12,957 nucleotides of DNA from NCBI GenBank assembly GCA_030668565.1, contig DAOVFD010000018.1, forward strand, positions 1 through 12,957, written 5' to 3'. Shown here one piece after another: positions 6,801-12,957 of this stretch (positions are counted from its first letter, which is position 1; each line of letters begins with the position of its first letter). A program made the position numbers and the translations under genes. The notes below the pieces were generated by a model. It ran no database searches. It saw nothing but the letters and a program-made list of their open reading frames with translations, and was not told the origin of the DNA. This DNA comes from Microcaldota archaeon (lineage in GTDB: Archaea; Micrarchaeota; Micrarchaeia; Anstonellales; Bilamarchaeaceae).

Positions 6801-6811
6801 TTTCGATTAGG

Positions 6812-7915
6812 TCAACTAAGAGGATCTGCGGCGGCTGTCACCTTTGGAGCATTGAATCTCTGCGGTTTTATCCCTTTAAGAATAGAGTAGACATCAATCT
6901 CAGGTTTCTCTTCCTTTGGTTTTATGCTTACTGTTTTTGGAAATTCGATTGTTCTTATCAGTCCCTCCGGTTTCGCCTTTACTGCCTTTACGGAAGCTGC
7001 CAAAAGGGCAAAGGCAGGTACTTTTATTGCAACGTCAGAAAATTCGGTTTTGGGTGCTGAAAAAGCAACTGGCGCCCTGATTTTATCAACAGAAATTCCG
7101 GTTGGTTTTGATGGCTCTGTCTTTGGTGTTTTTATTTTTGTTTCTGCAATACGCACGGCGGTGGTCCTTGTTTTCGGAGTTCTTTCAGTATGCATGTGCG
7201 ACCTTGGTTTTACCTTTGTTCCTTCTGCTCTTGCTTCGCTCTTTATGCTTTTTGTTTCTGCTTTCCTGCCCTGGCTTATCTTCATCCCGATTGTTTTTAC
7301 TTCCTGATGTTTCACTGCAGGTGCTTTCTCACCCCTTGCAATTTCCGTACTGCTTGCATCGGAATTAACATGATTAAAATGCAGTTTTGCGTGGGGAACA
7401 TCCACTAATGCTCTATTTTCATTCTTTATTTTTGTATTGGAAATTCTATCGATTTTTGTCCTTGGTGTTTCGATTACAGTTGCAGTCTGGCTTTCAACTT
7501 TCTCAGGAGCTGAATATTTTACTCTCTCCAATTTATCCTCCATGTGCCTCGTATTTTCTAATTTTAATGGCTCTTCAACCATCGGTTTTTTGTTTCTGGA
7601 AGGTTTTGCTATTGCCACATTAACGGCAAGTTTTCTGCTTAAAACAAAAATACCATATGCCCTGTAAGCATTCTTCCGCCCTTTGTCAACCCACCAGCTG
7701 TTTCCTGTTCTTCGCGGACCTTTGCAGTAATGAAATCCCCTCATCGCAGCCCTGAAAAACCGAAATACAGGATGGCGCTCCACCAGCTTCGCTACTGTAT
7801 TCTTGAAATAATCGGCTGTCGCTGTTTTGGCTTCCTTCCTGTCTTTAGGGGCATTCAATTTTTCGTGTTTCAGTTTTCTCGCTGCACCCATTCCTATCAA
7901 TCTTGAGAATAGCAT
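6812..7915 (-). CDS. Lysine/arginine-rich, largely disordered protein of unknown function
   Basis: I do not recognise this gene. The 367 residues contain about 78 Lys/Arg against about 38 Asp/Glu, a net charge near +40. Residues 31-103 look folded, with an aromatic and basic block (HPVFRFFRAAMRGFHYCKG, 48-66; NSWWVDKGRKNAYRAYG, 72-88). From about 105 to 345 the chain is low in complexity, rich in K, T, E, P, A and S, with recurring TK(I/V) and PKT units (e.g. PRTKIDRISNTKIK, AETKIKTPKTEPSK). No signal peptide or membrane helix stands out. The composition suggests nucleic-acid, ribosome or membrane-surface binding, but that is inference. A TATA-like box sits only about 11 nt before this ATG, so transcription may start inside the frame and the second ATG (codon 9, at 7891) may be used. 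The 45-bp gap to the DHH gene would also allow read-through. The opposite strand has only shorter open frames. Confidence 0.65.
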   Translation of the reverse strand: MLFSRLIGMGAARKLKHEKLNAPKDRKEAKTATADYFKNTVAKLVERHPVFRFFRAAMRGFHYCKGPRRTGNSWWVDKGRKNAYRAYGIFVLSRKLAVNVAIAKPSRNKKPMVEEPLKLENTRHMEDKLERVKYSAPEKVESQTATVIETPRTKIDRISNTKIKNENRALVDVPHAKLHFNHVNSDASSTEIARGEKAPAVKHQEVKTIGMKISQGRKAETKSIKSEARAEGTKVKPRSHMHTERTPKTRTTAVRIAETKIKTPKTEPSKPTGISVDKIRAPVAFSAPKTEFSDVAIKVPAFALLAASVKAVKAKPEGLIRTIEFPKTVSIKPKEEKPEIDVYSILKGIKPQRFNAPKVTAAADPLS

Positions 7916-7922
7916 AATGGTT

Positions 7923-7931
7923 ATTTAAATA
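7923..7931 (-). promoter_or_regulatory. TATA-like box upstream of the basic protein
   Basis: On the minus strand, ATTTAAATA is centred near 7926. A usual spacing of about 26 nt places transcription start near 7900. That is downstream of the first ATG (7915) and about 9 nt before the second ATG (7891). Confidence 0.45.
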
Positions 7932-7960
7932 TTCGCTTTTCCACTGCAAGTATTACGACA

Positions 7961-9271
7961 TTAGTCTAACTTTTCAAGCTTCTTCGAAAGCATGAGAAGG
8001 AATTCATTGATTTTTTCTTTTGGTATTGAAGCACCTGCAGCTATCCTGTGCCCCCCGCCAACTCCTCCTATATCCGCAACCGATTCCCTGAGCATCTTCC
8101 CCAGGTTAAGTCCCTCATTTACAAGCCTTCTTGTCCCCCTCGTTGATATCTTTATCGTTGCATTTTCCCCTTTTGCAATGCCCACTATGGGTTTTTTCCA
8201 GCTCTGTTGTGTGGCCATTCCGCAGACGGTACCTATTATACTTTCATTTATGTGCCCCCTGCCGTCAAGGAAAAAGAAGTTGCCGAAATCCTGCATGTTA
8301 CCCGCAGTATATTCCATCCCCCCTCTCAGCATTTTTCTGTGAATCTGCAGAAGACCGCGTGCCTTTTCATAGCCGTTCTTCTCACCAAGGCATACTGATA
8401 TTCCGACTTCCGCATGTCCCCACCTGCCGCATGCATTAAGGACTGTTGAAAATTCATTTGCTTCGTATGTTTCATTTCTGGGTCTTAAAGGGAATATATA
8501 GCTCTCGCCCACAAGTTCCTCAACTTTTGAAATCTGTCCCCTTTCAATCATTATGTTTGCAATAGTGCTTATCAGTTTCTTTTTCTCTCCATCATCCAGG
8601 TCTGCGTAAACCCTTCCCTTGCCATCCTCTTCAATCGGAATCTTCAGGTCTTTGAATAACTGGAATGCCCTGTCCTCACGGTATGAAATTCCCGGAACAT
8701 AGGGGTCATCTGAATATGCAAGAAACTGAACTAAAGGCCTTGAATATCTTCCGTAAAACTTCAAATCCTCCTCGACGGTTACCTTTTCAGATTTAACTCC
8801 TTCTTCAAGCATTTTCCTGTTTGCACCGGTAAGAGGCCATTGCATATCCCCTACTGCCCCAACTATTCCCAAATCTACATCATTCCTGAAAACAAAGTAT
8901 GCCGTTCCTGACGCACTCAGTTCATCGCTTCCATCAATCCCGTAAAGCAGGGGATTAATCTGGTGTTTTTTGATTTCTGAAGTCTGGTGATGGTCTATTA
9001 TGAGAACATCCTGCAATTCGTTTACTCTCTCATTCCCGCCACCCAAATCAACAAAAATAATCTCCTTCTCTTTCTTATAGCGCTCGATTGCATTATCATC
9101 TAATTTCTTTATACATTCCCTCCTGAATTTTCTCCCTTCTTTAAGGAATGCTGAGACAACAATTGCTCCGCTCGCCACTCCGTCAGCGTCGTGGTGATGA
9201 ACTATCAACGGCTCTTTGAATGAGAATGCGGTTTTTTTCGCTTCCCCACACGCCTCAAAAAAATCTTCCAT
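7961..9271 (-). CDS. DHH/DHHA1 family phosphoesterase, archaeal RecJ-like
   Basis: This is probably a metal-dependent single-strand exonuclease or oligonucleotide phosphoesterase acting in the cytoplasm. The 436-residue length suits archaeal RecJ-like proteins. Motifs are intact: H-x-D-x-D-G (HHDADG, 26-31), the metal-binding Asp75 (VDLGGG), the name-giving DHH at 93-95 (IIDHHQT), Asp142 (VGAVGDMQ), and the C-terminal DHHA1 signature GGVGGGHRIAAG (402-413). Archaeal relatives include the GINS-associated nuclease GAN and others acting on RNA or short oligonucleotides. The sequence does not decide between them, and no replication gene is adjacent. The ATG at 9271 is about 26 nt from a TATA-like box shared with the divergent nucleotidyltransferase gene, suggesting a leaderless transcript. 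It is the first gene of a same-strand run with the basic protein and the transporter. Confidence 0.9.
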   Translation of the reverse strand: MEDFFEACGEAKKTAFSFKEPLIVHHHDADGVASGAIVVSAFLKEGRKFRRECIKKLDDNAIERYKKEKEIIFVDLGGGNERVNELQDVLIIDHHQTSEIKKHQINPLLYGIDGSDELSASGTAYFVFRNDVDLGIVGAVGDMQWPLTGANRKMLEEGVKSEKVTVEEDLKFYGRYSRPLVQFLAYSDDPYVPGISYREDRAFQLFKDLKIPIEEDGKGRVYADLDDGEKKKLISTIANIMIERGQISKVEELVGESYIFPLRPRNETYEANEFSTVLNACGRWGHAEVGISVCLGEKNGYEKARGLLQIHRKMLRGGMEYTAGNMQDFGNFFFLDGRGHINESIIGTVCGMATQQSWKKPIVGIAKGENATIKISTRGTRRLVNEGLNLGKMLRESVADIGGVGGGHRIAAGASIPKEKINEFLLMLSKKLEKLD

Positions 9272-9292
9272 GTAAGGTGAAGTGCAAATCTT

Positions 9293-9301
9293 ATTTTAAA
9301 T
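9293..9301. promoter_or_regulatory. Shared, near-palindromic TATA element of the DHH and MNT genes
   Basis: ATTTTAAAT contains the perfect palindrome TTTAAA (9295-9300). Its centre is 26 nt from the DHH ATG (9271, minus strand), and 24 or 33 nt from the GTG (9321) and ATG (9330) on the plus strand. It is the only clear TATA-like sequence in the 58-bp divergent gap, so it probably drives both directions. Confidence 0.55.
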
Positions 9302-9329
9302 GCTTTAGGTCAAATTACTAGTGGTATAT

Positions 9330-9698
9330 ATGAAAGCAGAGATAAAAAAAGTCGTGGATGGACTTAAAAAATATCCGGAAGTCGCCGCAGTAATTCTGTT
9401 TGGTTCGTATGCGAAGGGCAAAGCGAAGCCCCTCTCTGATATCGACCTTGCGGTCTTAGTCAGGGAACCGGATAAAAAGATAGAAGCAGAAATCGCTGGT
9501 TTCTCATCGGCTACGGTCGATGTTGTCAATTTTCATAGACTGCCACTATATATTCAATTTGAAGTATTAAAACACGGAAAAATAGTTTTTGTGCGAGATG
9601 ATAATTATTTCCGTCAAATAAAGAAGGAAGTCCTCCGTGCCTACCTGATAAAAGAGGAGGAAACCGCTCATCTGGCTGCAATTTCTATGGGCTCGTGA
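9330..9698 (+). CDS. Minimal nucleotidyltransferase, MntA-like (orphan type VII antitoxin candidate)
   Basis: The 122 residues form a minimal DNA-polymerase-beta-type nucleotidyltransferase. The motif GS-x10-D-x-D is exact: GSYAKGKAKPLSDID (25-39), with the third acidic residue at Asp64 (ATVDVVN). The segment QFEVLKHGKIVFVRD (76-90) and the following basic helix match MntA proteins. These AMPylate and neutralise HepT (HEPN) RNase toxins in type VII toxin-antitoxin pairs. No HEPN gene is adjacent: DHH lies on one side and proS on the other, so it is an orphan or has a partner elsewhere. The C-terminus ends soon after RAYL, shorter than I expect for MntA, so mild truncation is possible. I chose ATG 9330 over GTG 9321, which would add MVY. 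The GTG sits at leaderless distance from the shared TATA element and cannot be excluded. Confidence 0.82.
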   Translation: MKAEIKKVVDGLKKYPEVAAVILFGSYAKGKAKPLSDIDLAVLVREPDKKIEAEIAGFSSATVDVVNFHRLPLYIQFEVLKHGKIVFVRDDNYFRQIKKEVLRAYLIKEEETAHLAAISMGS

Positions 9699-9738
9699 AG
9701 GCGCTAAAACGATGGAATAAACTGGCGAACAATATCAG

Positions 9739-9750
9739 CTTTAAAAAAAC
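9739..9750 (+). promoter_or_regulatory. TATA-like box of proS
   Basis: CTTTAAAAAAAC is centred about 53 nt before the GTG at 9798. Initiation near 9771 would give a leader of about 27 nt, long enough to contain the GGTGA ribosome-binding site. A second A/T-rich stretch (9771-9780) is too close to the start to be the TATA box of a leadered message. Confidence 0.4.
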
Positions 9751-9766
9751 AAACCCTGAAACTTAC

Positions 9767-9789
9767 CCTATAATATATAGTAATATAGG
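9767..9789. repeat. Inverted repeat overlapping the proS ribosome-binding site
   Basis: CCTATA (9767-9772) and TATAGG (9784-9789) face each other across 11 A/T-rich bases. The right arm shares its GG with the proS ribosome-binding site (GGTGA, 9788-9792). A weak hairpin or operator could therefore affect proS translation or transcription. The A/T richness makes chance occurrence quite possible. Confidence 0.3.
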
Positions 9790-9792
9790 TGA
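9788..9792 (+). promoter_or_regulatory. Ribosome-binding site GGTGA that decides the proS start
   Basis: GGTGA ends 5 nt before the GTG at 9798, an ideal spacing. The longer candidate start, GTG at 9789, lies inside this site and so is unlikely to be the initiator. Confidence 0.6.
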
Positions 9793-9797
9793 ACATT

Positions 9798-11234
9798 GTG
9801 GAAATTCCGAAATCAGATTTCTCAGAATGGTACAATTCCATAATAAAAGATGCGGAACTTTGCGATATAAGATACGACCTGAAAGGTTTCGTGGTTTTCC
9901 GTCCATGGGCAGTAATGACTATGAACAGGATGTTTACCATCTATGAGAAAGAGCTTGAATCAAAAGGACATGTCCCGGCTCTTTTCCCTGCACTGATTCC
10001 CGAATCCTATCTCATGAAAGAAAGCGAGCATGTCGAGGGGTTCGTACCCGAGGTTTTCTGGATTACGGCAGCAGGAAACAATCCTCTTGAAGAAAGATAT
10101 GCGATGAGACCCACGAGTGAAACCGCGATGTATTCAATGTATTCCCTCTGGATTCATGGACTCAAGGACCTCCCCTTGAAAATCTACCAGCGCTGCCAGG
10201 TATGGAGGCATGAAACAAAGGCAACCAAGCCATTCATACGCTCAAGGGAGTTCTACTGGATAGAGGCACACGATGCATTTGCGACAGAAAAGGAAGCCGA
10301 AGCACAGGTAAAAGAGGATATGGGGATAACCGAAAAGATTCTCCACCAGCAGTTCTGTGTTCCGTTCTTCTTTTTCAAAAGGCCGCAGTGGGACAAGTTC
10401 GCAGGTGCAGTTGATACCTATGGTGCTGATGCCCTTATGCCTGACCGGAAGGCATTGCAGTTGCCAAGCACCCATATGCTGGGGCAGAATTTTGCAAAAC
10501 CGTTCAACATAAAATACATGGACGATAACGAGAAGGAGCAGTATGTCTGGCAGACCTGTTACGGTCCTGCAATATCAAGAATATATGCAGCAGTTATAGC
10601 AGTTCACGGAGATGACAAGGGTCTTGTTCTTCCGTTTGATATCGCACCGGTTCAGATAGTTATAGTTCCGATAGTGAAGAAGGAAACAAAGGAAAAGGTA
10701 ATGAAGAAATGCAGGGAACTGGAGAAGAAACTAAGCGAAAAATATGTTGTAAAACTTGATGAAGGAGAGGATACTCCGGGTGCCAAATACAACTACTGGG
10801 AAATGAAGGGTGTTCCGATAAGACTTGAGATTGGACTAAGGGATATCGAGAAAAATTCAGTTATGCTTTTTAGGAGAGATACGAAAAAGAAGGAACCAGT
10901 TGCTGTTGAAAAACTTGAAGGCACAATAGAAAAACTTAGGGAAGAAATAAGGAAGAACCTGAAGGAAAAGGCAGACAAGTGGTTTATGGAGCAGAACGAT
11001 AAAGCGGATAGTATGGAGGAGTTTGAAAAGAAGGTTGAAACACGCGGCTTTATCAGGATTCCATTCTGCACAGACCAGATGGAAGGGAAACCCTGCGCGG
11101 AGATAATAAGGGACAAGGTACATGCAAACATACGCGGCTCTCTTTACGGTGAAAAGGAAAAGCCGAGAGGGAAGAAATGCATAGCATGCGGTAAACCGGC
11201 AAAAATTTACCTCTATGCCTCGAGGCAATACTAA
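9798..11234 (+). CDS. proS: Prolyl-tRNA synthetase, archaeal/eukaryotic type
   Basis: ProRS attaches proline to tRNA-Pro in the cytoplasm. The 478-residue class II enzyme shows the proline-binding segment RPTSETA (104-110), motif 2 with QRCQVWRHETKATKPFIRS and EFYWIEAH (131-158), and motif 3 around YGPAISR and HGDDKGLVLP (255-279). The anticodon-binding domain follows (about 280-380). A C-terminal zinc-binding domain has four likely Cys ligands (C424, C433, C461, C464) and the typical aromatic terminus (…SRQY). There is no bacterial-type editing insertion between motifs 2 and 3, which places it in the archaeal/eukaryotic class. I chose GTG 9798 because GGTGA lies 5 nt upstream. An in-frame GTG at 9789 would add three residues but overlaps that site. 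A sequon-rich secreted protein gene follows with its own promoter. Confidence 0.96.
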   Translation: MEIPKSDFSEWYNSIIKDAELCDIRYDLKGFVVFRPWAVMTMNRMFTIYEKELESKGHVPALFPALIPESYLMKESEHVEGFVPEVFWITAAGNNPLEERYAMRPTSETAMYSMYSLWIHGLKDLPLKIYQRCQVWRHETKATKPFIRSREFYWIEAHDAFATEKEAEAQVKEDMGITEKILHQQFCVPFFFFKRPQWDKFAGAVDTYGADALMPDRKALQLPSTHMLGQNFAKPFNIKYMDDNEKEQYVWQTCYGPAISRIYAAVIAVHGDDKGLVLPFDIAPVQIVIVPIVKKETKEKVMKKCRELEKKLSEKYVVKLDEGEDTPGAKYNYWEMKGVPIRLEIGLRDIEKNSVMLFRRDTKKKEPVAVEKLEGTIEKLREEIRKNLKEKADKWFMEQNDKADSMEEFEKKVETRGFIRIPFCTDQMEGKPCAEIIRDKVHANIRGSLYGEKEKPRGKKCIACGKPAKIYLYASRQY

Positions 11235-11258
11235 GTTCAGACGGTAATTCAGAGAAAT

Positions 11259-11273
11259 CTTTATATATATTAA
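11259..11273 (+). promoter_or_regulatory. TATA box of the secreted-protein gene
   Basis: CTTTATATATATTAA is centred about 24 nt before the ATG at 11289 and is preceded by purine-rich AGAGAAAT, which fits a TFB recognition element. It is the strongest promoter-like sequence in the window and implies a leaderless mRNA. A run of six T (11276-11281) follows and may also help end the proS transcript. Confidence 0.7.
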
Positions 11274-11288
11274 GCTTTTTTACTTAAC

Positions 11289-12878
11289 ATGCGTCTGTTC
11301 TATGCAGCAGTCATATTTATTCTTCTGATATCCACTGCATTTGCTCAAGCCAACTCTTCGACAACAGAAGGAGGAAACATAACCGAGGCCGAGTTGAACA
11401 TGACCGGCCGTACAGAGCACTGGGCGGGAATTGTTGGATGGCTGAACGGTACTTTGATATATGACCATTCCTTGCCGGTTTCATTCGAGCCCGTAAACGA
11501 GAGCGATATTTATACCAACGAACCCAACGGAAGCTATATTACGTACTATAATACTTCAATGGTTGTTACAAGACTGCCCTTCAGGCCGGAGTTCACTGAC
11601 ATGTCCACTCCTTCTGCAGCTGATTTTGCCGATGGCGGGATGTTCGAGAATTTCACAACATTTGCAGGATTGAACCTGAGCAGGCTTTTCGATGGTCCTT
11701 TGAACACGTTCTGCAATCCATGCGTATTCACCACCTGCTATATCTATAACAATCCCATAACCTGTCCTTTTGTTGTTCTGGAGGCGAGTACCCCGATGGG
11801 AGTCCTAAAATTCTCAAACGGAACGCATGAGGAGCCTTTATTTGTAGGGGCGATTGAAAACCTTCTTGGATATAACGGAACCTTCTTTGATTTCGAATAT
11901 ATTGTGCCAGCATTTGAAGATTATTATTTCTACCTTTACAAAGAGGCGGAATGCAACCTGACCATCTGGATAGATGATGTTGAAACAACGACATTCCCGA
12001 AAACAGGCGTTCCTTACAAGGTCGAACTGCTGGTACTCGATAACGATTCTCTTCCCATGGAAAATGCAACCGTGCGCGTGGTTGAAGGCAACGGGCGCAA
12101 TATTTTCTATCCTATTCTTGATGCTGCAAAGACATTTCTCGGGTTTGGGGAAATGGATACGAATTCATCCGGCCATGCATTGTTTGCCCTGATACCAAGC
12201 CGTTATAATATTCCCGACAGCTATGGCTATGAGGCTTATGCCGAAGCATCCAAAGGTTCCTATTACTGCAGGCAGAATTTTTCAATTGCAAGTTACGGTT
12301 CATTGTCCCCGACTTATCGCACATCACTTGTTAATGATGCTTATGGAAGCCAGGTAAAGAGTTCAATCCAGAATATGAATTCACTTGCGAGCACTGCAAG
12401 CAAATGGATAAATCTTCAGAAAATGAGGCTTGCAAACGTAAATGTTTCAACGAATGGAAGTTATACTACTCCTTTGCCTACCTTGAAAGCAGGCGCTCCG
12501 AATATGATAAACATTACCGCATATAACGGTTCGAACGTATTCAACGCAACAGTGTACAGCAGCGAATCGGACGGTTTGATAATTTTCGTTCCATTACAGC
12601 CCGACAAGGAATTGTACAACAACACAGGAACTTTCTATACGAACGAATCGATTGTTGTAATCCCGACGAGATATAACAATAATGCGAATCTTACACTGGT
12701 GCTGAGCGTGAATGGAACTGATTTCGCAACGCTCGTGTTCCCGATAGATTCGATACTTGAAGAACCGACTCCTGCGGAAGCGAACATGGACAGTACAACA
12801 TACGCTTTAATATCTTCTGCTCTACAGAATATCAACTCCGTTCTTTCAAACGTCGGAAAATCAATATCGACGGTGTGA
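11289..12878 (+). CDS. Secreted, sequon-dense surface protein
   Basis: A Sec signal peptide is clear: MRLFYAAVIFILLISTAFA, with an A-x-A site before Gln20. The 510-residue mature part has about 25 N-x-S/T sequons spread along its length, consistent with a heavily N-glycosylated cell-surface protein. The segment TEHWAGIVGWLNGTL (42-56) resembles a W-A-G-x-x-G motif I associate with archaeal secreted and pilin-like proteins. Four cysteines cluster at 142-159 (C-x2-C-x4-C-x8-C), with two more at 222 and 327. Residues about 241-303 (VELLVLDNDSLPMENATVRV, then TNSSGHALFALIP) read like an Ig-like or carboxypeptidase-regulatory-like beta-sandwich. No C-terminal membrane helix is present, so it may be released or held by partners. 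The exact function is unknown. The next signal-peptide gene starts 2 bp after the stop, indicating an operon. Confidence 0.82.
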   Translation: MRLFYAAVIFILLISTAFAQANSSTTEGGNITEAELNMTGRTEHWAGIVGWLNGTLIYDHSLPVSFEPVNESDIYTNEPNGSYITYYNTSMVVTRLPFRPEFTDMSTPSAADFADGGMFENFTTFAGLNLSRLFDGPLNTFCNPCVFTTCYIYNNPITCPFVVLEASTPMGVLKFSNGTHEEPLFVGAIENLLGYNGTFFDFEYIVPAFEDYYFYLYKEAECNLTIWIDDVETTTFPKTGVPYKVELLVLDNDSLPMENATVRVVEGNGRNIFYPILDAAKTFLGFGEMDTNSSGHALFALIPSRYNIPDSYGYEAYAEASKGSYYCRQNFSIASYGSLSPTYRTSLVNDAYGSQVKSSIQNMNSLASTASKWINLQKMRLANVNVSTNGSYTTPLPTLKAGAPNMINITAYNGSNVFNATVYSSESDGLIIFVPLQPDKELYNNTGTFYTNESIVVIPTRYNNNANLTLVLSVNGTDFATLVFPIDSILEEPTPAEANMDSTTYALISSALQNINSVLSNVGKSISTV

Positions 12879-12880
12879 TT

Positions 12881-12957
12881 ATGATGAAAAAATTTATCAT
12901 CTTGGTTTTGTTTTTCGGACTTGCTTTTTCCCAGAGTGCACAAATTATAGATAATGC
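12881..12957 (+). CDS. N-terminus of another secreted protein (cut by right edge)
   Basis: Only 25 codons are visible. They begin MMKKFIILVLFFGLAFSQSA, a basic start followed by a hydrophobic core and small residues, i.e. a Sec signal peptide with probable cleavage near AFS or QSA. The ATG follows the preceding stop by 2 bp. GGTG at 12872-12875 lies 5 nt before the first ATG (8 nt before the second, codon 2), so it is co-translated with the sequon-rich protein. The mature function cannot be seen in this window. Confidence 0.7.
   Translation, partial: MMKKFIILVLFFGLAFSQSAQIIDN

Noticed and set aside
6924..7667. Several plus-strand open frames rich in F, L and V that look like small membrane proteins
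   Set aside because: They are antisense to the lysine-rich gene, where Lys and Glu codons read as Phe and Leu. Their apparent hydrophobicity is a by-product and they have no promoter or ribosome-binding site of their own.
9789..9791. GTG at 9789 as the proS start
   Set aside because: It lies within GGTGA, which is well placed as the ribosome-binding site for the GTG at 9798.
9695..9946. Open frame starting with GTG that overlaps the stop of the nucleotidyltransferase gene (GTGA), a layout typical of a toxin partner such as HepT
   Set aside because: Most of it overlaps proS in another frame. It lacks an R-x4-6-H HEPN motif, and its later part is simply proS read out of frame.
1..12957. CRISPR arrays, tRNA or rRNA genes, insertion sequences, prophage genes
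   Set aside because: All intergenic gaps are about 100 bp or less. None contains spaced direct repeats, cloverleaf-like sequences or transposase remnants that I could recognise.

Overview
The window looks like a compact stretch of an archaeal chromosome. The prolyl-tRNA synthetase is of the archaeal/eukaryotic type. A DHH phosphoesterase of archaeal RecJ-like character is present. A stand-alone copy of the C-terminal domain that archaea attach to NitT/TauT-type ABC ATPases is also present. Most start codons lie 24-37 nt downstream of an A/T-only TATA-like box, as in short-leader or leaderless archaeal mRNAs, and the few ribosome-binding sites have the form GGTG(A). A small-genome lineage such as a DPANN archaeon is plausible, given the cysteine-repeat and sequon-rich surface proteins, but this is inference. 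No tRNA, rRNA, CRISPR, insertion sequence or prophage was seen. No gap between genes is longer than about 100 bases, so there is no sizeable empty region.

Layout, left to right: (1) the C-terminal tail of an unidentified plus-strand gene meets purH (minus strand) tail to tail. (2) purH diverges from a translationally coupled plus-strand pair: a five-helix membrane protein and a cysteine-rich, membrane-anchored extracytoplasmic protein with a C-x4-A-x4-D-x3-C repeat. (3) A small ParB/sulfiredoxin-fold protein and a stand-alone AAA-associated (winged-helix-like) protein follow on the plus strand. (4) A minus-strand block holds, in transcription order, a DHH phosphoesterase, a long lysine/arginine-rich protein, a double-length ABC permease and its ATPase. 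The ATPase gene ends 3 bp from the end of the stand-alone AAA-associated gene. (5) On the plus strand, divergent from the DHH gene, are a minimal nucleotidyltransferase (MntA-like), prolyl-tRNA synthetase, a sequon-dense secreted protein, and the start of another secreted protein cut by the window edge.

How the genes work together: purH completes IMP synthesis, proS charges tRNA-Pro, and the DHH protein probably acts in nucleic-acid or nucleotide turnover. The permease and ATPase form an importer of the nitrate/sulfonate/taurine type with no solute-binding protein nearby. In many archaeal relatives the ATPase carries the AAA-associated domain at its own C-terminus. Here that domain is a separate protein encoded on the opposite strand, which makes this locus the most unusual arrangement in the window. 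The two membrane/extracytoplasmic modules (1733-3381 and 11289-12957) probably contribute to the cell surface.
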